Below are positions 55,835 to 64,000 of a DNA stretch of 64,000 bases, piece by piece. Origin of the DNA: Gemmatimonadales bacterium UBA7889 (GTDB lineage: Bacteria > Gemmatimonadota > Gemmatimonadetes > Longimicrobiales > Gaopeijiaceae); contig DLRL01000019.1 in assembly GCA_002501085.1 (NCBI GenBank), positions 45,666-109,665 on the forward strand, read 5' to 3'. The position numbers were made by a program, and so were the translations under genes. The notes beneath the pieces were generated by a model that made no database searches, had not been told where the DNA came from, and saw only the letters and a list, made by a program, of their open reading frames with translations. How positions within the stretch are numbered: the first letter of the stretch is position 1; each line of letters begins with the position of its first letter.

Positions 55835-56968
55835 TTGAGGATTGTCGTACTTGGCGGCGGACGAGTAGGTAGCGCAATCGTGCGCGATCTCGCTGCAGAA
55901 GAAGATTTTTCAGTCCTTGTTGTGGATGTAGATCCTGTCGCTGCTGAACGCCTAACCAGATTCGGGGCTGATTGTATCGCTGCCGATCTTTCGGATCCGA
56001 ATACCGTATCGAAGGCGGTTGCAGGTGCGGACCTAGTGGTTGGTGCAGTTCCTGGCTTCATGGGCTATAGAGTCGTAGAGCAAGTGCTCAGGGAGGGAAG
56101 GCCCGTTGTCGATATTTCCTTTTTTCCGGAGAACGCCTTTGGGCTAGACGAGTTAGCCAAAGAAGCCGGCATACCTTGCCTCGTTGACTGCGGTGTAGCG
56201 CCAGGCTTGAGCAATCTCATTTCTGGCCATATGGATGATCACTTGGATGTGACGCACTCCTTCAGCTGTCTTGTTGGAGGGCTCCCAGTGGAACGATCCT
56301 TGCCCTGGGAGTACAAGGCCCCCTTCTCGCCCGGCGATGTAATTGAGGAGTACACGAGACCTGCTCGCCTAAGAAGAGGAGGGAAAAACATCTCGTTGCC
56401 CGCCCTATCTGAAATCGAGCTCGTCGACTTCCCGGGCTTGGGTACTTTGGAGGCTTTTAATACGGATGGGTTGCGCTCTCTACTGACGTCGTCTAAGGCC
56501 CCTGAGATGGTAGAGAAGACACTGCGTTATCCAGGACATGCGGAGAAGATGCACATGCTCAGAGACACCGGATTCCTCTCAAGCCAAAGCATCCTCGTAG
56601 CATCAGGGCAGGCTGCACCAAGAGATGTCACTGAAGCTCTTCTCTTTAGTGCCTGGCAATTTGAAGAAGGAGAACCCGATCTCACTATCATGCGAATTGT
56701 GGTTGAGGGAGAGAAAGAAGGGAAAACACTCCGGCACACCTATGAGTTACTCGACTACTACAATACTGAGACCGAGACGTCCTCAATGGCTCGTACCACA
56801 GGCTACACGTGCACCGGCATGGTCCGGCTAATCACGAATGGCATTTGGGATCAGCCTGGAGTTGCGCCACCAGAAATCGTTGGGCGAAATATCGAGTGTT
56901 TTGACGCCGTGATCGAGCACCTGAAGGACCGTAAAGTACACGTCTTTCACAGTGTCCAAGAACTCTGA
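55835..56968 (+). CDS. Saccharopine dehydrogenase-family enzyme (lysine 6-dehydrogenase-like)
   Basis: NAD(P)-dependent dehydrogenase of 377 residues. The nucleotide fold is IVVLGGGRVGSAIVRDLA at the N-terminus, and DCGVAPGLSNLISGHM is the family's dehydrogenase/catalytic core. The start is a TTG, since ACGGAG lies 8 nt upstream and no ATG exists in frame. The combination fits lysine 6-dehydrogenase (L-lysine to allysine) more than full saccharopine dehydrogenase, because it lacks the long C-terminal domain of the bifunctional enzymes. Substrate identity is inference. It is convergent with the M14 gene. Confidence 0.88.
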   Translation: MRIVVLGGGRVGSAIVRDLAAEEDFSVLVVDVDPVAAERLTRFGADCIAADLSDPNTVSKAVAGADLVVGAVPGFMGYRVVEQVLREGRPVVDISFFPENAFGLDELAKEAGIPCLVDCGVAPGLSNLISGHMDDHLDVTHSFSCLVGGLPVERSLPWEYKAPFSPGDVIEEYTRPARLRRGGKNISLPALSEIELVDFPGLGTLEAFNTDGLRSLLTSSKAPEMVEKTLRYPGHAEKMHMLRDTGFLSSQSILVASGQAAPRDVTEALLFSAWQFEEGEPDLTIMRIVVEGEKEGKTLRHTYELLDYYNTETETSSMARTTGYTCTGMVRLITNGIWDQPGVAPPEIVGRNIECFDAVIEHLKDRKVHVFHSVQEL

Positions 56969-57000
56969 CAGCATAGTTACTAAAGCTAAAGGATCCCCGA

Positions 57001-58590
57001 CTAACGAGTTCCCGGACTCTCCCTCAATATTGGGAGCGTGCCACCTTCAATTTCCTCATCGAGAATCGCCCAAGAAACGAATCCGTCGTCGGAGCGAGGC
57101 TCCAGTAAGGTAAAAGCAAGCCGACCCAGGGGTTGATCAACCGATACATAGGCTGTTCCAACTGGGAGTGTCTCAGTTGTCGAAACCCATTCCCCCCAAA
57201 CCGTTCGCTCATTGTGCCCCTGGAATGAATTCGGACTCGTCCTGGTAGAATCGATTTGAAAGCGCTGGACTAGATGGTCACCCTCTATCGCATGACGAAG
57301 GACTGTGATCCCATGTGCTTCCAGTCTCTCAATCGCAGCCTCACCCTCCGGAAGTACGTAATAGCCTTCAGGTGCAGTCTCGGTCTCAGATGGGAAGAAG
57401 GTCCCGTACTCGTACATTTGTGTCGGGATAGAAACATCACGGCGCAGAAGCATGATCTCACCCGTGTACGGATGCCGGACCTCATCTACCTCGCCCATAA
57501 GTATCGTTACCTCTGTTTCCGATCGACTGAAATCAGCTCGCGTAGCGAGTTCCCTTCCAACCACGGATTGGAGGTCTGCCACCTCCACGATTTCTCTGAT
57601 TTCTGCAGCGTTTTGCTCAGCATAATCCAGGACTTCCTCAACGAACCAGAGAGACCCAAGAACCCGATCTTCAAAACTCGCATACGCGTAGGCTTCACTT
57701 AGAATCGCCACACGATTCCTCAGCCCCACATAGTTGTTATTAAATCGGGGGCGATGATCGAACGTCCGCCATCCTGAACCACCACCTCGACCTCCAGCAT
57801 TACCGTAGTAGTAGTAATCCCAACCGTGTTTTTCCTTGATGAGTCGTGTGATTTCAGGCAGCCAGCGGCGCCTGAGAAGATCGTCTATCGCTGCAGGGGT
57901 ATTCGGATGGAGTGGCGGTGAATATGTGAGATGGTATGCGTGGCGAGTTCCATTCGTAGTATGAAGATCTACCGCAACATGGGGGTCATATTCTGTCATG
58001 AGGCGGACCAACGAACGGGCCTCTGGCGAATCGAGTTTTGTATGGTCTCGGTTCAGATCCAGTCCCTGAGCATTAGGACGCTGCCCCATCCCACCGATAG
58101 GGCCATGTTGCCTAGGTCGGTTGCGTAACAGAACTCTTTCATTCCCATCCGCGTTATAGATAGGAGCGATTAAAAGAACGAGTTCCTCAGTCCAGCTAGG
58201 ATACCGCCCCATAGCATACCCACGGAGTAGCATCAAAAGAGCTTCTTTTCCACACACCTCACCCCCATGGATATTACCCTGCACATAAACACGAGTCTTA
58301 CCAGTCCCAAGCACAGCTGCAGCTGAAGCACCTGGAGCTCCGACCACAAGAAGAGGAAGGGCTCTACCCTCATTCGTATATCCGAACGTGGTCAGATGAA
58401 TATTGTCGGATAATTCAGCTAAGCTCTTCGATAGTCCCATCACCTCTTCATAAGAGGTTGTTTCAGTGAAGTCAGTTAGTTCCGCCCTGGTCAACAAACC
58501 CTCAACTGACTGACCCCGAAGAGACATCGTTGATAGGACAACGACAAAAAAGAAACTCCACTGAATTTTGGAAACCCGACTTGCGATCAT
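57001..58590 (-). CDS. Secreted M14 zinc carboxypeptidase
   Basis: Carboxypeptidase A-superfamily enzyme. Signal peptide MIASRVSKIQWSFFFVVVLSTMSLRG (start 58590; a 13-residue in-frame extension exists). Zinc ligands are the His and Glu in IHGGEVCGKE and the His in VDLHTTNG. The catalytic Glu is probably in ILSEAYAYASF. DLNRDHTK supplies the substrate-binding Asn-Arg pair. A C-terminal domain of about 190 residues follows (from EVTILMGEVDEVRHPYTGE), beta-rich and without a recognised name. It probably trims C-terminal residues in the periplasm. It stands alone upstream of nothing obvious; the MarR gene is 99 nt farther upstream on the same strand. Confidence 0.92.
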   Translation of the reverse strand: MIASRVSKIQWSFFFVVVLSTMSLRGQSVEGLLTRAELTDFTETTSYEEVMGLSKSLAELSDNIHLTTFGYTNEGRALPLLVVGAPGASAAAVLGTGKTRVYVQGNIHGGEVCGKEALLMLLRGYAMGRYPSWTEELVLLIAPIYNADGNERVLLRNRPRQHGPIGGMGQRPNAQGLDLNRDHTKLDSPEARSLVRLMTEYDPHVAVDLHTTNGTRHAYHLTYSPPLHPNTPAAIDDLLRRRWLPEITRLIKEKHGWDYYYYGNAGGRGGGSGWRTFDHRPRFNNNYVGLRNRVAILSEAYAYASFEDRVLGSLWFVEEVLDYAEQNAAEIREIVEVADLQSVVGRELATRADFSRSETEVTILMGEVDEVRHPYTGEIMLLRRDVSIPTQMYEYGTFFPSETETAPEGYYVLPEGEAAIERLEAHGITVLRHAIEGDHLVQRFQIDSTRTSPNSFQGHNERTVWGEWVSTTETLPVGTAYVSVDQPLGRLAFTLLEPRSDDGFVSWAILDEEIEGGTLPILRESPGTR

Positions 58591-58689
58591 AGGAAAAGCT
58601 TCTGGGTTTAGGAGAAATCCGTAAGACAAAGCAAGCTATGCGGGAGTAGCAACCCTGGCCACGAACCAACATCTATTCAGCAAAGACAC

Positions 58690-59157
58690 TCACCTCGTAA
58701 GGCCTGATACATGTTCTTGCCCTCTCCTGACCAGACCATCCGCTGCATCAGCCAAATAGGTCAAACCATTCACCGCAGTACGGCGCCGGACAGGATCCAA
58801 TCCATCGATCATCCGTCCCACTCGATCCGGGTCGAGCGTGCTGTACGCCAATCGCACTCGATCACCCGCTTCCGTTAGGCAAACATTCATCACCCTTCGG
58901 TCCTCAGGGTCCCGTTGTCTGGTCACGTATCCAGCTTCTTCCAGACGACCGAGATTCAAGGACATCGTTGAAGCTGTGACACCCAGATGGTTAGCCAATT
59001 CACCCACCATCGTGGGGTCAATCACATCCAAGTGAGACAAAATAGTAGCCTGATGGAAGCTCAATACTCTCCCATCAACGGGATCCCTCACCTGCCGAGG
59101 CCGACAGGCGAAGTAAATGCGCGGAAATACACTCAAGATCGTCTCTACATCTGACAT
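58690..59157 (-). CDS. MarR-family transcriptional regulator
   Basis: Winged-helix dimeric regulator of 155 residues: HQATILSHLDVIDPTMVGELANHLGVTASTMSLNLGRLEEAGYVTRQRDPEDRRVMNVCLTEAG contains the recognition helix and the D-R wing. AGGAGGGG precedes the ATG closely, a strong ribosome site. Two cysteines (FACRPRQ, VCLTEAG) could sense oxidants. It is divergent from the TerC-family gene; an inverted repeat (59232-59248) in the AT-rich gap is a likely binding site. Target compound unknown. Confidence 0.93.
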   Translation of the reverse strand: MSDVETILSVFPRIYFACRPRQVRDPVDGRVLSFHQATILSHLDVIDPTMVGELANHLGVTASTMSLNLGRLEEAGYVTRQRDPEDRRVMNVCLTEAGDRVRLAYSTLDPDRVGRMIDGLDPVRRRTAVNGLTYLADAADGLVRRGQEHVSGLTR

Positions 59158-59231
59158 TGCACCCCTCCTCTCTCTTCCTTTGATCTCCTATGCGGGCTAC
59201 TTCCTCGTATGACTGATGATAATATCTTATT

Positions 59232-59248
59232 TTGATTCGTCAAATCAA
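59232..59248. promoter_or_regulatory. MarR-type operator candidate TTGATT-N5-AATCAA
   Basis: Perfect 6-bp inverted repeat with a 5-bp spacer in the AT-rich part of the gap between marR-type gene and TerC gene, 75 bp before the regulator start. Size and sequence fit known MarR sites. The rest of the 319-bp gap holds another palindrome (59384-59399) and no gene. Confidence 0.5.
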
Positions 59249-59383
59249 TGTACTATATATGTTAGATATTCCCAGTAATAGCTGGATAATGAGGACTTGG
59301 GAGTCACTTGGCCACTGTGGATAATCGGAGCACAAAAATGGTGCTGGGTAGCTCAAGCGTGCTTATTTCAAGCTACGGAGCTA

Positions 59384-59399
59384 GAATTCTTAAGAATTC
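59384..59399. repeat. 16-bp perfect palindrome upstream of TerC gene
   Basis: GAATTCTTAAGAATTC, entirely self-complementary, 78 bp before the TerC-family start. It may be an operator half-site pair or a leader hairpin; no regulator is tied to it. Confidence 0.4.
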
Positions 59400-59476
59400 G
59401 AACAGAAGGTGTTTCTTTGGACTAACTATTCGGTGGCAGAAGAATCGAAAGTATCTCAAACTGGTAAGTGATTCAT

Positions 59477-60232
59477 ATGGAATGGATAAGCAGCCCTGAA
59501 GCTTGGATTGCCCTTCTCACTCTTACAGTGCTTGAAACCGTCTTGGGAATCGACAATATCATCTTTGTTGCGATCATAGCTGAGCGAGTCCAGGTGAAGT
59601 CGAGAGCGAAAGCCCGGCAGTTGGGACTCACATTGGCGGTAGGCACACGAATTCTCTTGCTATTCTCCATTGTGTGGATCATGAGGCTCACGGAACAACT
59701 CTTCGAAGTGTTCGGGCATGGCGTCTCAGGGAGAGACCTGATCCTCCTAACTGGCGGTCTATTCTTACTCTACAAGGCTACACATGAAATCCATGACAAG
59801 CTTGAAGGGGAGACCCCAGGTGATTCAAAAAGCGGAGGAGCTAGCTCCTTTGCGTCCGTTATCGTGCAAATCCTTGTGCTAGACATCGTATTCTCGATTG
59901 ATTCCGTAGTCACCGCTGTTGGGTTAGCAGAGGATCTGGGTGTAATGGTGATCGCAGTGCTGATCTCGGGCTTGATCATGATCATCTCAGCTAACCCGAT
60001 TAGTCTGTTCGTCGAGGCCCATCCTACGGTAAGGATGTTAGCGCTCGCGTTCCTACTACTCATCGGTATGGCCCTGGTAGCTGAAGGAATGGGCCAACAT
60101 ATCCCGAAGGGCTATATCTACTTTGCGATGGGATTCTCGGTCCTAGTTGAAGTCCTCAATCTTAAGGCGCGATCCCGACAAGGACCCGTACTACTGAGAG
60201 GACCAATGACGGTTGATGCCAGTAAACCCTGA
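59477..60232 (+). CDS. TerC-family integral membrane protein
   Basis: Multi-pass membrane protein of 251 residues with seven predicted helices. It has the twin acidic motifs TVLGIDNIIFVAII (helix 1) and IVFSIDSVVTAVG (helix 5), typical of TerC/Alx metal-ion transporters (manganese or calcium export in studied members). The start is the ATG at 59477; a GTG at 59468 is possible. Lies divergent from the MarR gene, so it may be its target. A hairpin at 60273-60304 follows. I did not find a convincing yybP-ykoY manganese riboswitch in the leader. Confidence 0.93.
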   Translation: MEWISSPEAWIALLTLTVLETVLGIDNIIFVAIIAERVQVKSRAKARQLGLTLAVGTRILLLFSIVWIMRLTEQLFEVFGHGVSGRDLILLTGGLFLLYKATHEIHDKLEGETPGDSKSGGASSFASVIVQILVLDIVFSIDSVVTAVGLAEDLGVMVIAVLISGLIMIISANPISLFVEAHPTVRMLALAFLLLIGMALVAEGMGQHIPKGYIYFAMGFSVLVEVLNLKARSRQGPVLLRGPMTVDASKP

Positions 60233-60272
60233 GGTGATTCGCTCGGGATTGTGTTGAGAAACCGAAAGAAGA

Positions 60273-60304
60273 TCCCGCTCTTTCTTCTTCTAATAGGAGC
60301 GGGA
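60273..60304. terminator. Bidirectional terminator-like hairpin
   Basis: TCCCGCTC (60273-60280) pairs with GAGCGGGA (60297-60304) across a 16-nt loop, between the convergent genes ending at 60232 and 60340. The minus-strand downstream sequence is T-rich (TCTTCTTTCGGTTTCTC), so it best serves the sulfocyanin-like gene. Confidence 0.65.
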
Positions 60305-60339
60305 CCTCTTAAGTGAACACAGACAGCCTGCTAGTGATT

Positions 60340-60936
60340 CTACTGCTGCACACCCACTGAGCCATCTGCCGACACGTTAAAGTAGACCCACATCCCTGTC
60401 AGAGCGTGTCCGGGAGTGTAGCATATCATCGAGTAGTTACCCGCCTGATTCACGATGAACTGGATGGACTCGGTTTCACCAGGCATGGTCGCGTCGACCA
60501 TTGATGTAGGGTTTTCGGTGATGGCGCCTGGAAATGCTGGCACTGGCTCTGGAACTCCGCTGAAAGATGACGTCTCCGTGGAAATACCCAGACTATGAGC
60601 CATAATCGGGTCGTTGTTAACCAGTTCGACGGTAACGGTGTACCCCTCGGGAACGGTTATAGTCATCGCACCCTTCGTCACACCATTAAAGTTCCAATAA
60701 TTATTTTCAGTTGTTGAACCCGCAGTGATCGTCATGCTCACGGTGCGTGCTTCATTGTCCACTTGGAACCACGACGGCATAGTCATTTCACCCATGGCTG
60801 GCGGTGGAGCAGCCGCTGGAGCAGCCATAGCGCCTGCAGAACCAGCGCTATCAGATGTCTGAGCTGGTTCACCACCACCACAAGCTATAAGAGCCGTGCT
60901 GGCTAATACTGAAACGAGGGTAAATATCTTCTTCAT
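60340..60936 (-). CDS. Sulfocyanin-like blue copper lipoprotein
   Basis: Lipoprotein (LASTALIAC lipobox), then a proline/alanine-rich linker (APAAAPPPAM), then a cupredoxin domain. The type-1 copper ligands are His114 in IMAHSLGI, Cys172 and His177 in MICYTPGHALTGMW, and Met182. This is the sulfocyanin pattern, in which small blue copper proteins carry electrons to terminal oxidases. It is probably anchored on the outer face of the inner membrane or on the outer membrane. It stands alone, convergent with the TerC gene. No oxidase gene is in the window. Confidence 0.9.
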   Translation of the reverse strand: MKKIFTLVSVLASTALIACGGGEPAQTSDSAGSAGAMAAPAAAPPPAMGEMTMPSWFQVDNEARTVSMTITAGSTTENNYWNFNGVTKGAMTITVPEGYTVTVELVNNDPIMAHSLGISTETSSFSGVPEPVPAFPGAITENPTSMVDATMPGETESIQFIVNQAGNYSMICYTPGHALTGMWVYFNVSADGSVGVQQ

Positions 60937-61053
60937 TATTCAAGGCTTCCTGGTGCAGTTTGGATAACAGGGGAGCAAGAAAACTATATAGCTTCAGGTT
61001 CTACTGGTATCAAGATTTTCCCCACAGAATACCTAGTGCAATCTAACCAGGTG

Positions 61054-61067
61054 ATCCCAGTTGGGAT
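61054..61067 (-). terminator. Small hairpin after the M55 gene
   Basis: ATCCC-AGTT-GGGAT, perfect 5-bp stem, 1 nt after the M55 stop. No U-run, so a weak terminator at best. Confidence 0.35.
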
Positions 61068-61068
61068 G

Positions 61069-62172
61069 CTAGCGAAATCCGTGATACGTGCGCTGCCCAG
61101 ATGGTGGACTAGACTCCAGCGGCGACCACCTGCCTGATTCAAAATCGAGCCAACGGTCGAACAGGGCATCCGAGTAGGCTAGGTCGAGGCCCTCACCCGA
61201 CATTCGTCGGGCTACTTCACGTAGAACGCCTGAATATCCTCCCCTAGCTACGGTCACTAACTCAATAAGGCCATCGTACGCCTCACGGAAATTCGATGCC
61301 TGAAAACTAACGCGCTGGTCTCTATACTTGATGCCGGGAACACCATCGAGCATTGATAGGTCTGCAGGTGGAACCGCGTGGAGTACAGCTTGGACTGGTT
61401 CCTCCAGACGCATCGATGAAGCACTTCGGTAGTTTTCCATTGCATGGCGAGCCGTAGCAGTGAGTTCAACCCGCGCTTCATCAACCGGCCTGGGATCCGC
61501 AGTCGAGGCAGAAGTGGCCGTCTTTACAGTCACGAATTCAACCCACGGCATAGGACCAGCTAAATCCAATGCCAAACGATCATCACCCGACGCAAAAATC
61601 ACCGGAACACCAACCCGGCCCCAGGAATAGCCAACAATCTCAGTTTCAGTCACCGACATATCGTTGAAAAGGATGTCAATTCCTAAGGTGAACGTATGTG
61701 AAGCAAAGCCACCACTTCCCGTTTTAGCATGCATGCCGACCACAGCCACCGCATCGTAAAGACCAGGCTCGATCAGATCTACATACGCATCGAAAACAGC
61801 GTCACGGCTCACTAATTCAGCTCGAGGATCTAGATCTTCAAGAAGCAGATCCGGTTCAGGATTGCCACTCCCGTGACCATCCACAATGTGCACCTCATCA
61901 GCCCCACCCTCGAAAAGCCCTGCGACAACGGCGTTAACATCTCCAGTCAAATACGTGCGACCAATGGCATAACGGTCGGTGTGTGCAAACCGAAATGTTT
62001 TCGGGTCGGACTGGCCAGTAAGCCCTTCCATATCATGGTAAACGAGAACCCTAATTATGCCGTCCGTGTCTTCTGTAGGCTCTTCTAGAATACGCGATGT
62101 TGTACCGCCAGGGGCTTGTACTGTGCAGGCCCCTGCGAGGAGCCAAGTGAAAGTCAGCATGAGATGTCTCAT
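61069..62172 (-). CDS. M55 D-aminopeptidase-family lipoprotein
   Basis: Zinc peptidase of the DppA fold that removes N-terminal D-amino acids in studied members. Motifs are VYHDMEGLTG (Asp47-x-Glu49 metal motif), VDGHGSGN and VVGMHAKTG. With the start at 62172 the leader MRHLMLTFTWLLAGACTV ends in a lipobox-like GAC; the ATG overlaps the upstream stop (ATGA), so it is coupled to the D-aminoacylase gene. Length 367 is longer than DppA (274) because of the leader and a C-terminal extension ending in QRTYHGFR. It probably processes D-amino-acid-containing peptides, perhaps from cell walls. Confidence 0.88.
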   Translation of the reverse strand: MRHLMLTFTWLLAGACTVQAPGGTTSRILEEPTEDTDGIIRVLVYHDMEGLTGQSDPKTFRFAHTDRYAIGRTYLTGDVNAVVAGLFEGGADEVHIVDGHGSGNPEPDLLLEDLDPRAELVSRDAVFDAYVDLIEPGLYDAVAVVGMHAKTGSGGFASHTFTLGIDILFNDMSVTETEIVGYSWGRVGVPVIFASGDDRLALDLAGPMPWVEFVTVKTATSASTADPRPVDEARVELTATARHAMENYRSASSMRLEEPVQAVLHAVPPADLSMLDGVPGIKYRDQRVSFQASNFREAYDGLIELVTVARGGYSGVLREVARRMSGEGLDLAYSDALFDRWLDFESGRWSPLESSPPSGQRTYHGFR

Positions 62173-63875
62173 CGGTCCCACCCAGTCCATCCAGGCCCAT
62201 ACACTGGCCGGCCTGGCATCTGATCAGTGTGTTCCCCCTGGGATACAACTGGGACGCCATTCACTAAGACGTAGTGCACACCAGTCGAGACTTGGTGCGG
62301 CTCATCATACGTAGCATGATCGGAGACAGTGTTTGGGTCGAAGACTACGATATCAGCGAAAAACCCTTCCTTCAGCAAGCCTCGATTTTTGATATGGAGG
62401 CGTGTAGCCACAGCTGATGACATCTTGCGAACTGCCTCTTCCAGAGTTGTTGCTCCTTCCTCACGGACATACTTGCCAAGAATACGTGTGAACGTCCCAT
62501 ACGCCCTCGGGTGAGTAAGCCCTCGGGCAGTCTCAGGATCTATCCCCCCAGCATCGGTCCCAAATTTCATCCATGGCTGACCAATCTGCATCGCGACATT
62601 CTCTTCGCTCATCATGAAGTAGATGGTGCCAAGCCGTTGGCGCTCGTCCAGCACGAGATCGAATGCAGTATCAATCCAATCTTGTCCAAGTTCCTCGGAT
62701 ATATCCGACAGGTAGCGTCCGGAATAGCGCTGGTTATCCGGCTTATTGAATCCTAGCAGCAACACACCTTCCGGTGTTGAGAGTGTACAAAGATTCTCCC
62801 ATTCAGTCGTCTGATTTTCGATCTCAGCGCGAATTCTCATCCGTGCATCCGAATCTGCCAGGTTATCGAATAGCTTTCCATCAGCCGAAGCCCATGGTGG
62901 AAAACAGGCCGTCAGTCCAGTCCCTCCGGCTGTGTAGGGATACATATTCGCCTGGATATCTACTCCCGCTGCTCGAGCCGAATCAATCTTGGCTACCGCC
63001 TGCGACGCCTTACTCCAGTTCCTACGGCCGCCGGCCTTCAGATGGTAAATCTCGATGGGCACACCAGCGGTGGTACCAATATCGATAGCTTCGTCTATCG
63101 CCTCGAGAAAGTAATCTGCTTCAGAACGGAGATGTGTGATGTAGACACCACCATAAGGGGCAGCTGCCCGATTGATTTCTATGAGTTCTCGGGTTGAGGC
63201 AAAATTTCCAGGCGGATAGATCAATGCAGATGCTACACCAAATGCTCCGTCTTCCATCGATTGGCGTACAGCGTCCTGCATCAAGGCTAGCTCCTCTGCA
63301 TCCGCCTCACCCATCGCTTCGCCCTTGCCCAGTACGCGAACGGTGCTAGCCCCCACGAACGACCCTACGTTCACGCTAGCACCGTGTGACTCCATCGCCC
63401 TCATCCAGTCACCGAAAGTCTCGAATACGGTTGAACCGGTAGCGTCACCCGCAGCTTCTAGCATTGCCGGGCTTGAGGGTCCATTCGTGGTCGATTCTCC
63501 CATAATCTCTGTGGTCACACCCATGGTCACCTTGGATACAACGCGTCCGTCCCCATCACCCAGAAAACTCGAACGAGAATGGCTTTGGATATCTATGAAC
63601 CCAGGGGATACGACCATATCTGTGGCATCAATGCTGAGTTCGGTTTCGACGTTAACTAGCAAGCCCGCTGGCGTTATGGCAGTAATCTGATCGTTCTGAA
63701 TACCGACGTCGCCAGGAAACCCAGCATTTCCAGTGCCATCAACGATGTGCCCACCCAGAATCACTATATCAAATGCTTCAGGGGACCCTTCTGGTCCCGA
63801 GGCGGCATCAGGGCTCACACCAGAACAGGCAAGAAACAAAAAGACCAACAGCACTGCGGCAGCGGGCCTGCACAT
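62169..63875 (-). CDS. N-acyl-D-amino-acid deacylase (D-aminoacylase family) lipoprotein
   Basis: Amidohydrolase-superfamily enzyme that frees D-amino acids from N-acyl derivatives. The leader VLLVFLFLACSG ends in a lipobox. Core: VILGGHIVDGTGNAGFPGDVGI, GFIDIQSHSRSSFL, VTMGVTTEIMGES (with metal/catalytic residues), THLRSEADYF, EIYHLKAGGRRNW (Lys), and the GTDAGGIDP Asp. In the first motif the usual HxH of this superfamily reads HSR (His99, Arg101), so one metal ligand is changed. AGGAGG precedes the ATG by 6 nt. It heads an operon with the M55 gene. The strand upstream to the window end shows no gene. Confidence 0.9.
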   Translation of the reverse strand: MCRPAAAVLLVFLFLACSGVSPDAASGPEGSPEAFDIVILGGHIVDGTGNAGFPGDVGIQNDQITAITPAGLLVNVETELSIDATDMVVSPGFIDIQSHSRSSFLGDGDGRVVSKVTMGVTTEIMGESTTNGPSSPAMLEAAGDATGSTVFETFGDWMRAMESHGASVNVGSFVGASTVRVLGKGEAMGEADAEELALMQDAVRQSMEDGAFGVASALIYPPGNFASTRELIEINRAAAPYGGVYITHLRSEADYFLEAIDEAIDIGTTAGVPIEIYHLKAGGRRNWSKASQAVAKIDSARAAGVDIQANMYPYTAGGTGLTACFPPWASADGKLFDNLADSDARMRIRAEIENQTTEWENLCTLSTPEGVLLLGFNKPDNQRYSGRYLSDISEELGQDWIDTAFDLVLDERQRLGTIYFMMSEENVAMQIGQPWMKFGTDAGGIDPETARGLTHPRAYGTFTRILGKYVREEGATTLEEAVRKMSSAVATRLHIKNRGLLKEGFFADIVVFDPNTVSDHATYDEPHQVSTGVHYVLVNGVPVVSQGEHTDQMPGRPVYGPGWTGWDR

Positions 63876-64000
63876 AACGAGCCTCCTAGTGACCAGAATG
63901 GCGCGCTCGCGCCAATGAACCAGTGCACCAAGTACCTAGGAGGTCAGCACCCAGTCAATTGCAGAAGAAAATGTCCAAACCGAACACTCCTGAATCAGAA

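Noticed and set aside
59158..59476. yybP-ykoY manganese riboswitch before the TerC gene
   Set aside because: Expected by context, but the conserved GGGGAGUA and companion loops were not convincing by eye; only palindromes were seen.

Overview
The window is a gene-dense piece of a bacterial chromosome of roughly 50% G+C. It carries about 49 protein genes, most of them on the minus strand. I see no rRNA, tRNA, phage, insertion sequence or CRISPR array. The gene mix suggests a heterotrophic, oxygen-respiring, diderm marine bacterium of Gemmatimonadota-like affinity: secreted amidases and metallopeptidases, an S46 dipeptidyl peptidase, PQQ dehydrogenases without cytochrome domains, an actinobacterial-type succinate dehydrogenase, a sulfocyanin-like copper protein, and many lipoproteins. 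The phylum is an inference from gene content and was not tested phylogenetically.

Layout. 1-16.2 kb is a scavenging region. Two PQQ-dependent dehydrogenases flank an outer-membrane-like protein, two amidase + M20-amidohydrolase modules, a Tat-type histone-deacetylase-fold enzyme and an S9 peptidase. 16.3-19.3 kb holds threonine catabolism (tdh-kbl) and a cyclase-family lipoprotein. 19.4-21.4 kb is thiC with a TPP riboswitch. 21.4-24.8 kb is nitrogen assimilation (glnA, amtB, glnB). 25.2-27.4 kb encodes an M28 peptidase. 27.5-30.9 kb is sdhCAB with 1-nt overlaps. 31.1-39.6 kb holds a divergent EF-G-like GTPase, an S46 peptidase, a rhomboid protease, ddl, a cystathionine beta-synthase and a TonB-like lipoprotein. 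39.6-44.1 kb is holA, a SPOR protein and mutS. 44.2-45.6 kb is an ECF sigma factor with its zinc-finger anti-sigma factor. 45.7-49.9 kb is gpmI followed by an active/inactive M16 peptidase pair. 50.0-64.0 kb mixes an aminotransferase, an unknown lipoprotein, an ArsC-like protein, a nitroreductase, further secreted peptidases (M28, M14), a lysine-dehydrogenase-like enzyme, MarR and TerC, a sulfocyanin-like protein, and a D-amino-acid operon (D-aminoacylase + M55 aminopeptidase).

Most notable observation. The ArsC-like gene at 51947-52315 is read as a complete 122-residue protein only if an in-frame TGA (52262-52264) is translated. That TGA sits exactly where the first cysteine of the CxxC redox motif belongs. 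A stem-loop with a GU-containing apical loop follows at the spacing expected of a bacterial SECIS element. This points to a selenocysteine-containing arsenate-reductase-like protein encoded directly behind a nitroreductase.

Other points of interest are a PII protein without the uridylylatable Tyr51, next to a glutamine synthetase that keeps its adenylylatable Tyr. Tandem hairpins separate the sigma and anti-sigma genes. Several gene ends carry hairpins without an adjacent U-tract, four of them with exactly 12-nt loops. A CxxCH motif lies inside a PQQ propeller. A PQQ-dehydrogenase start codon lies in the loop of a GC hairpin.
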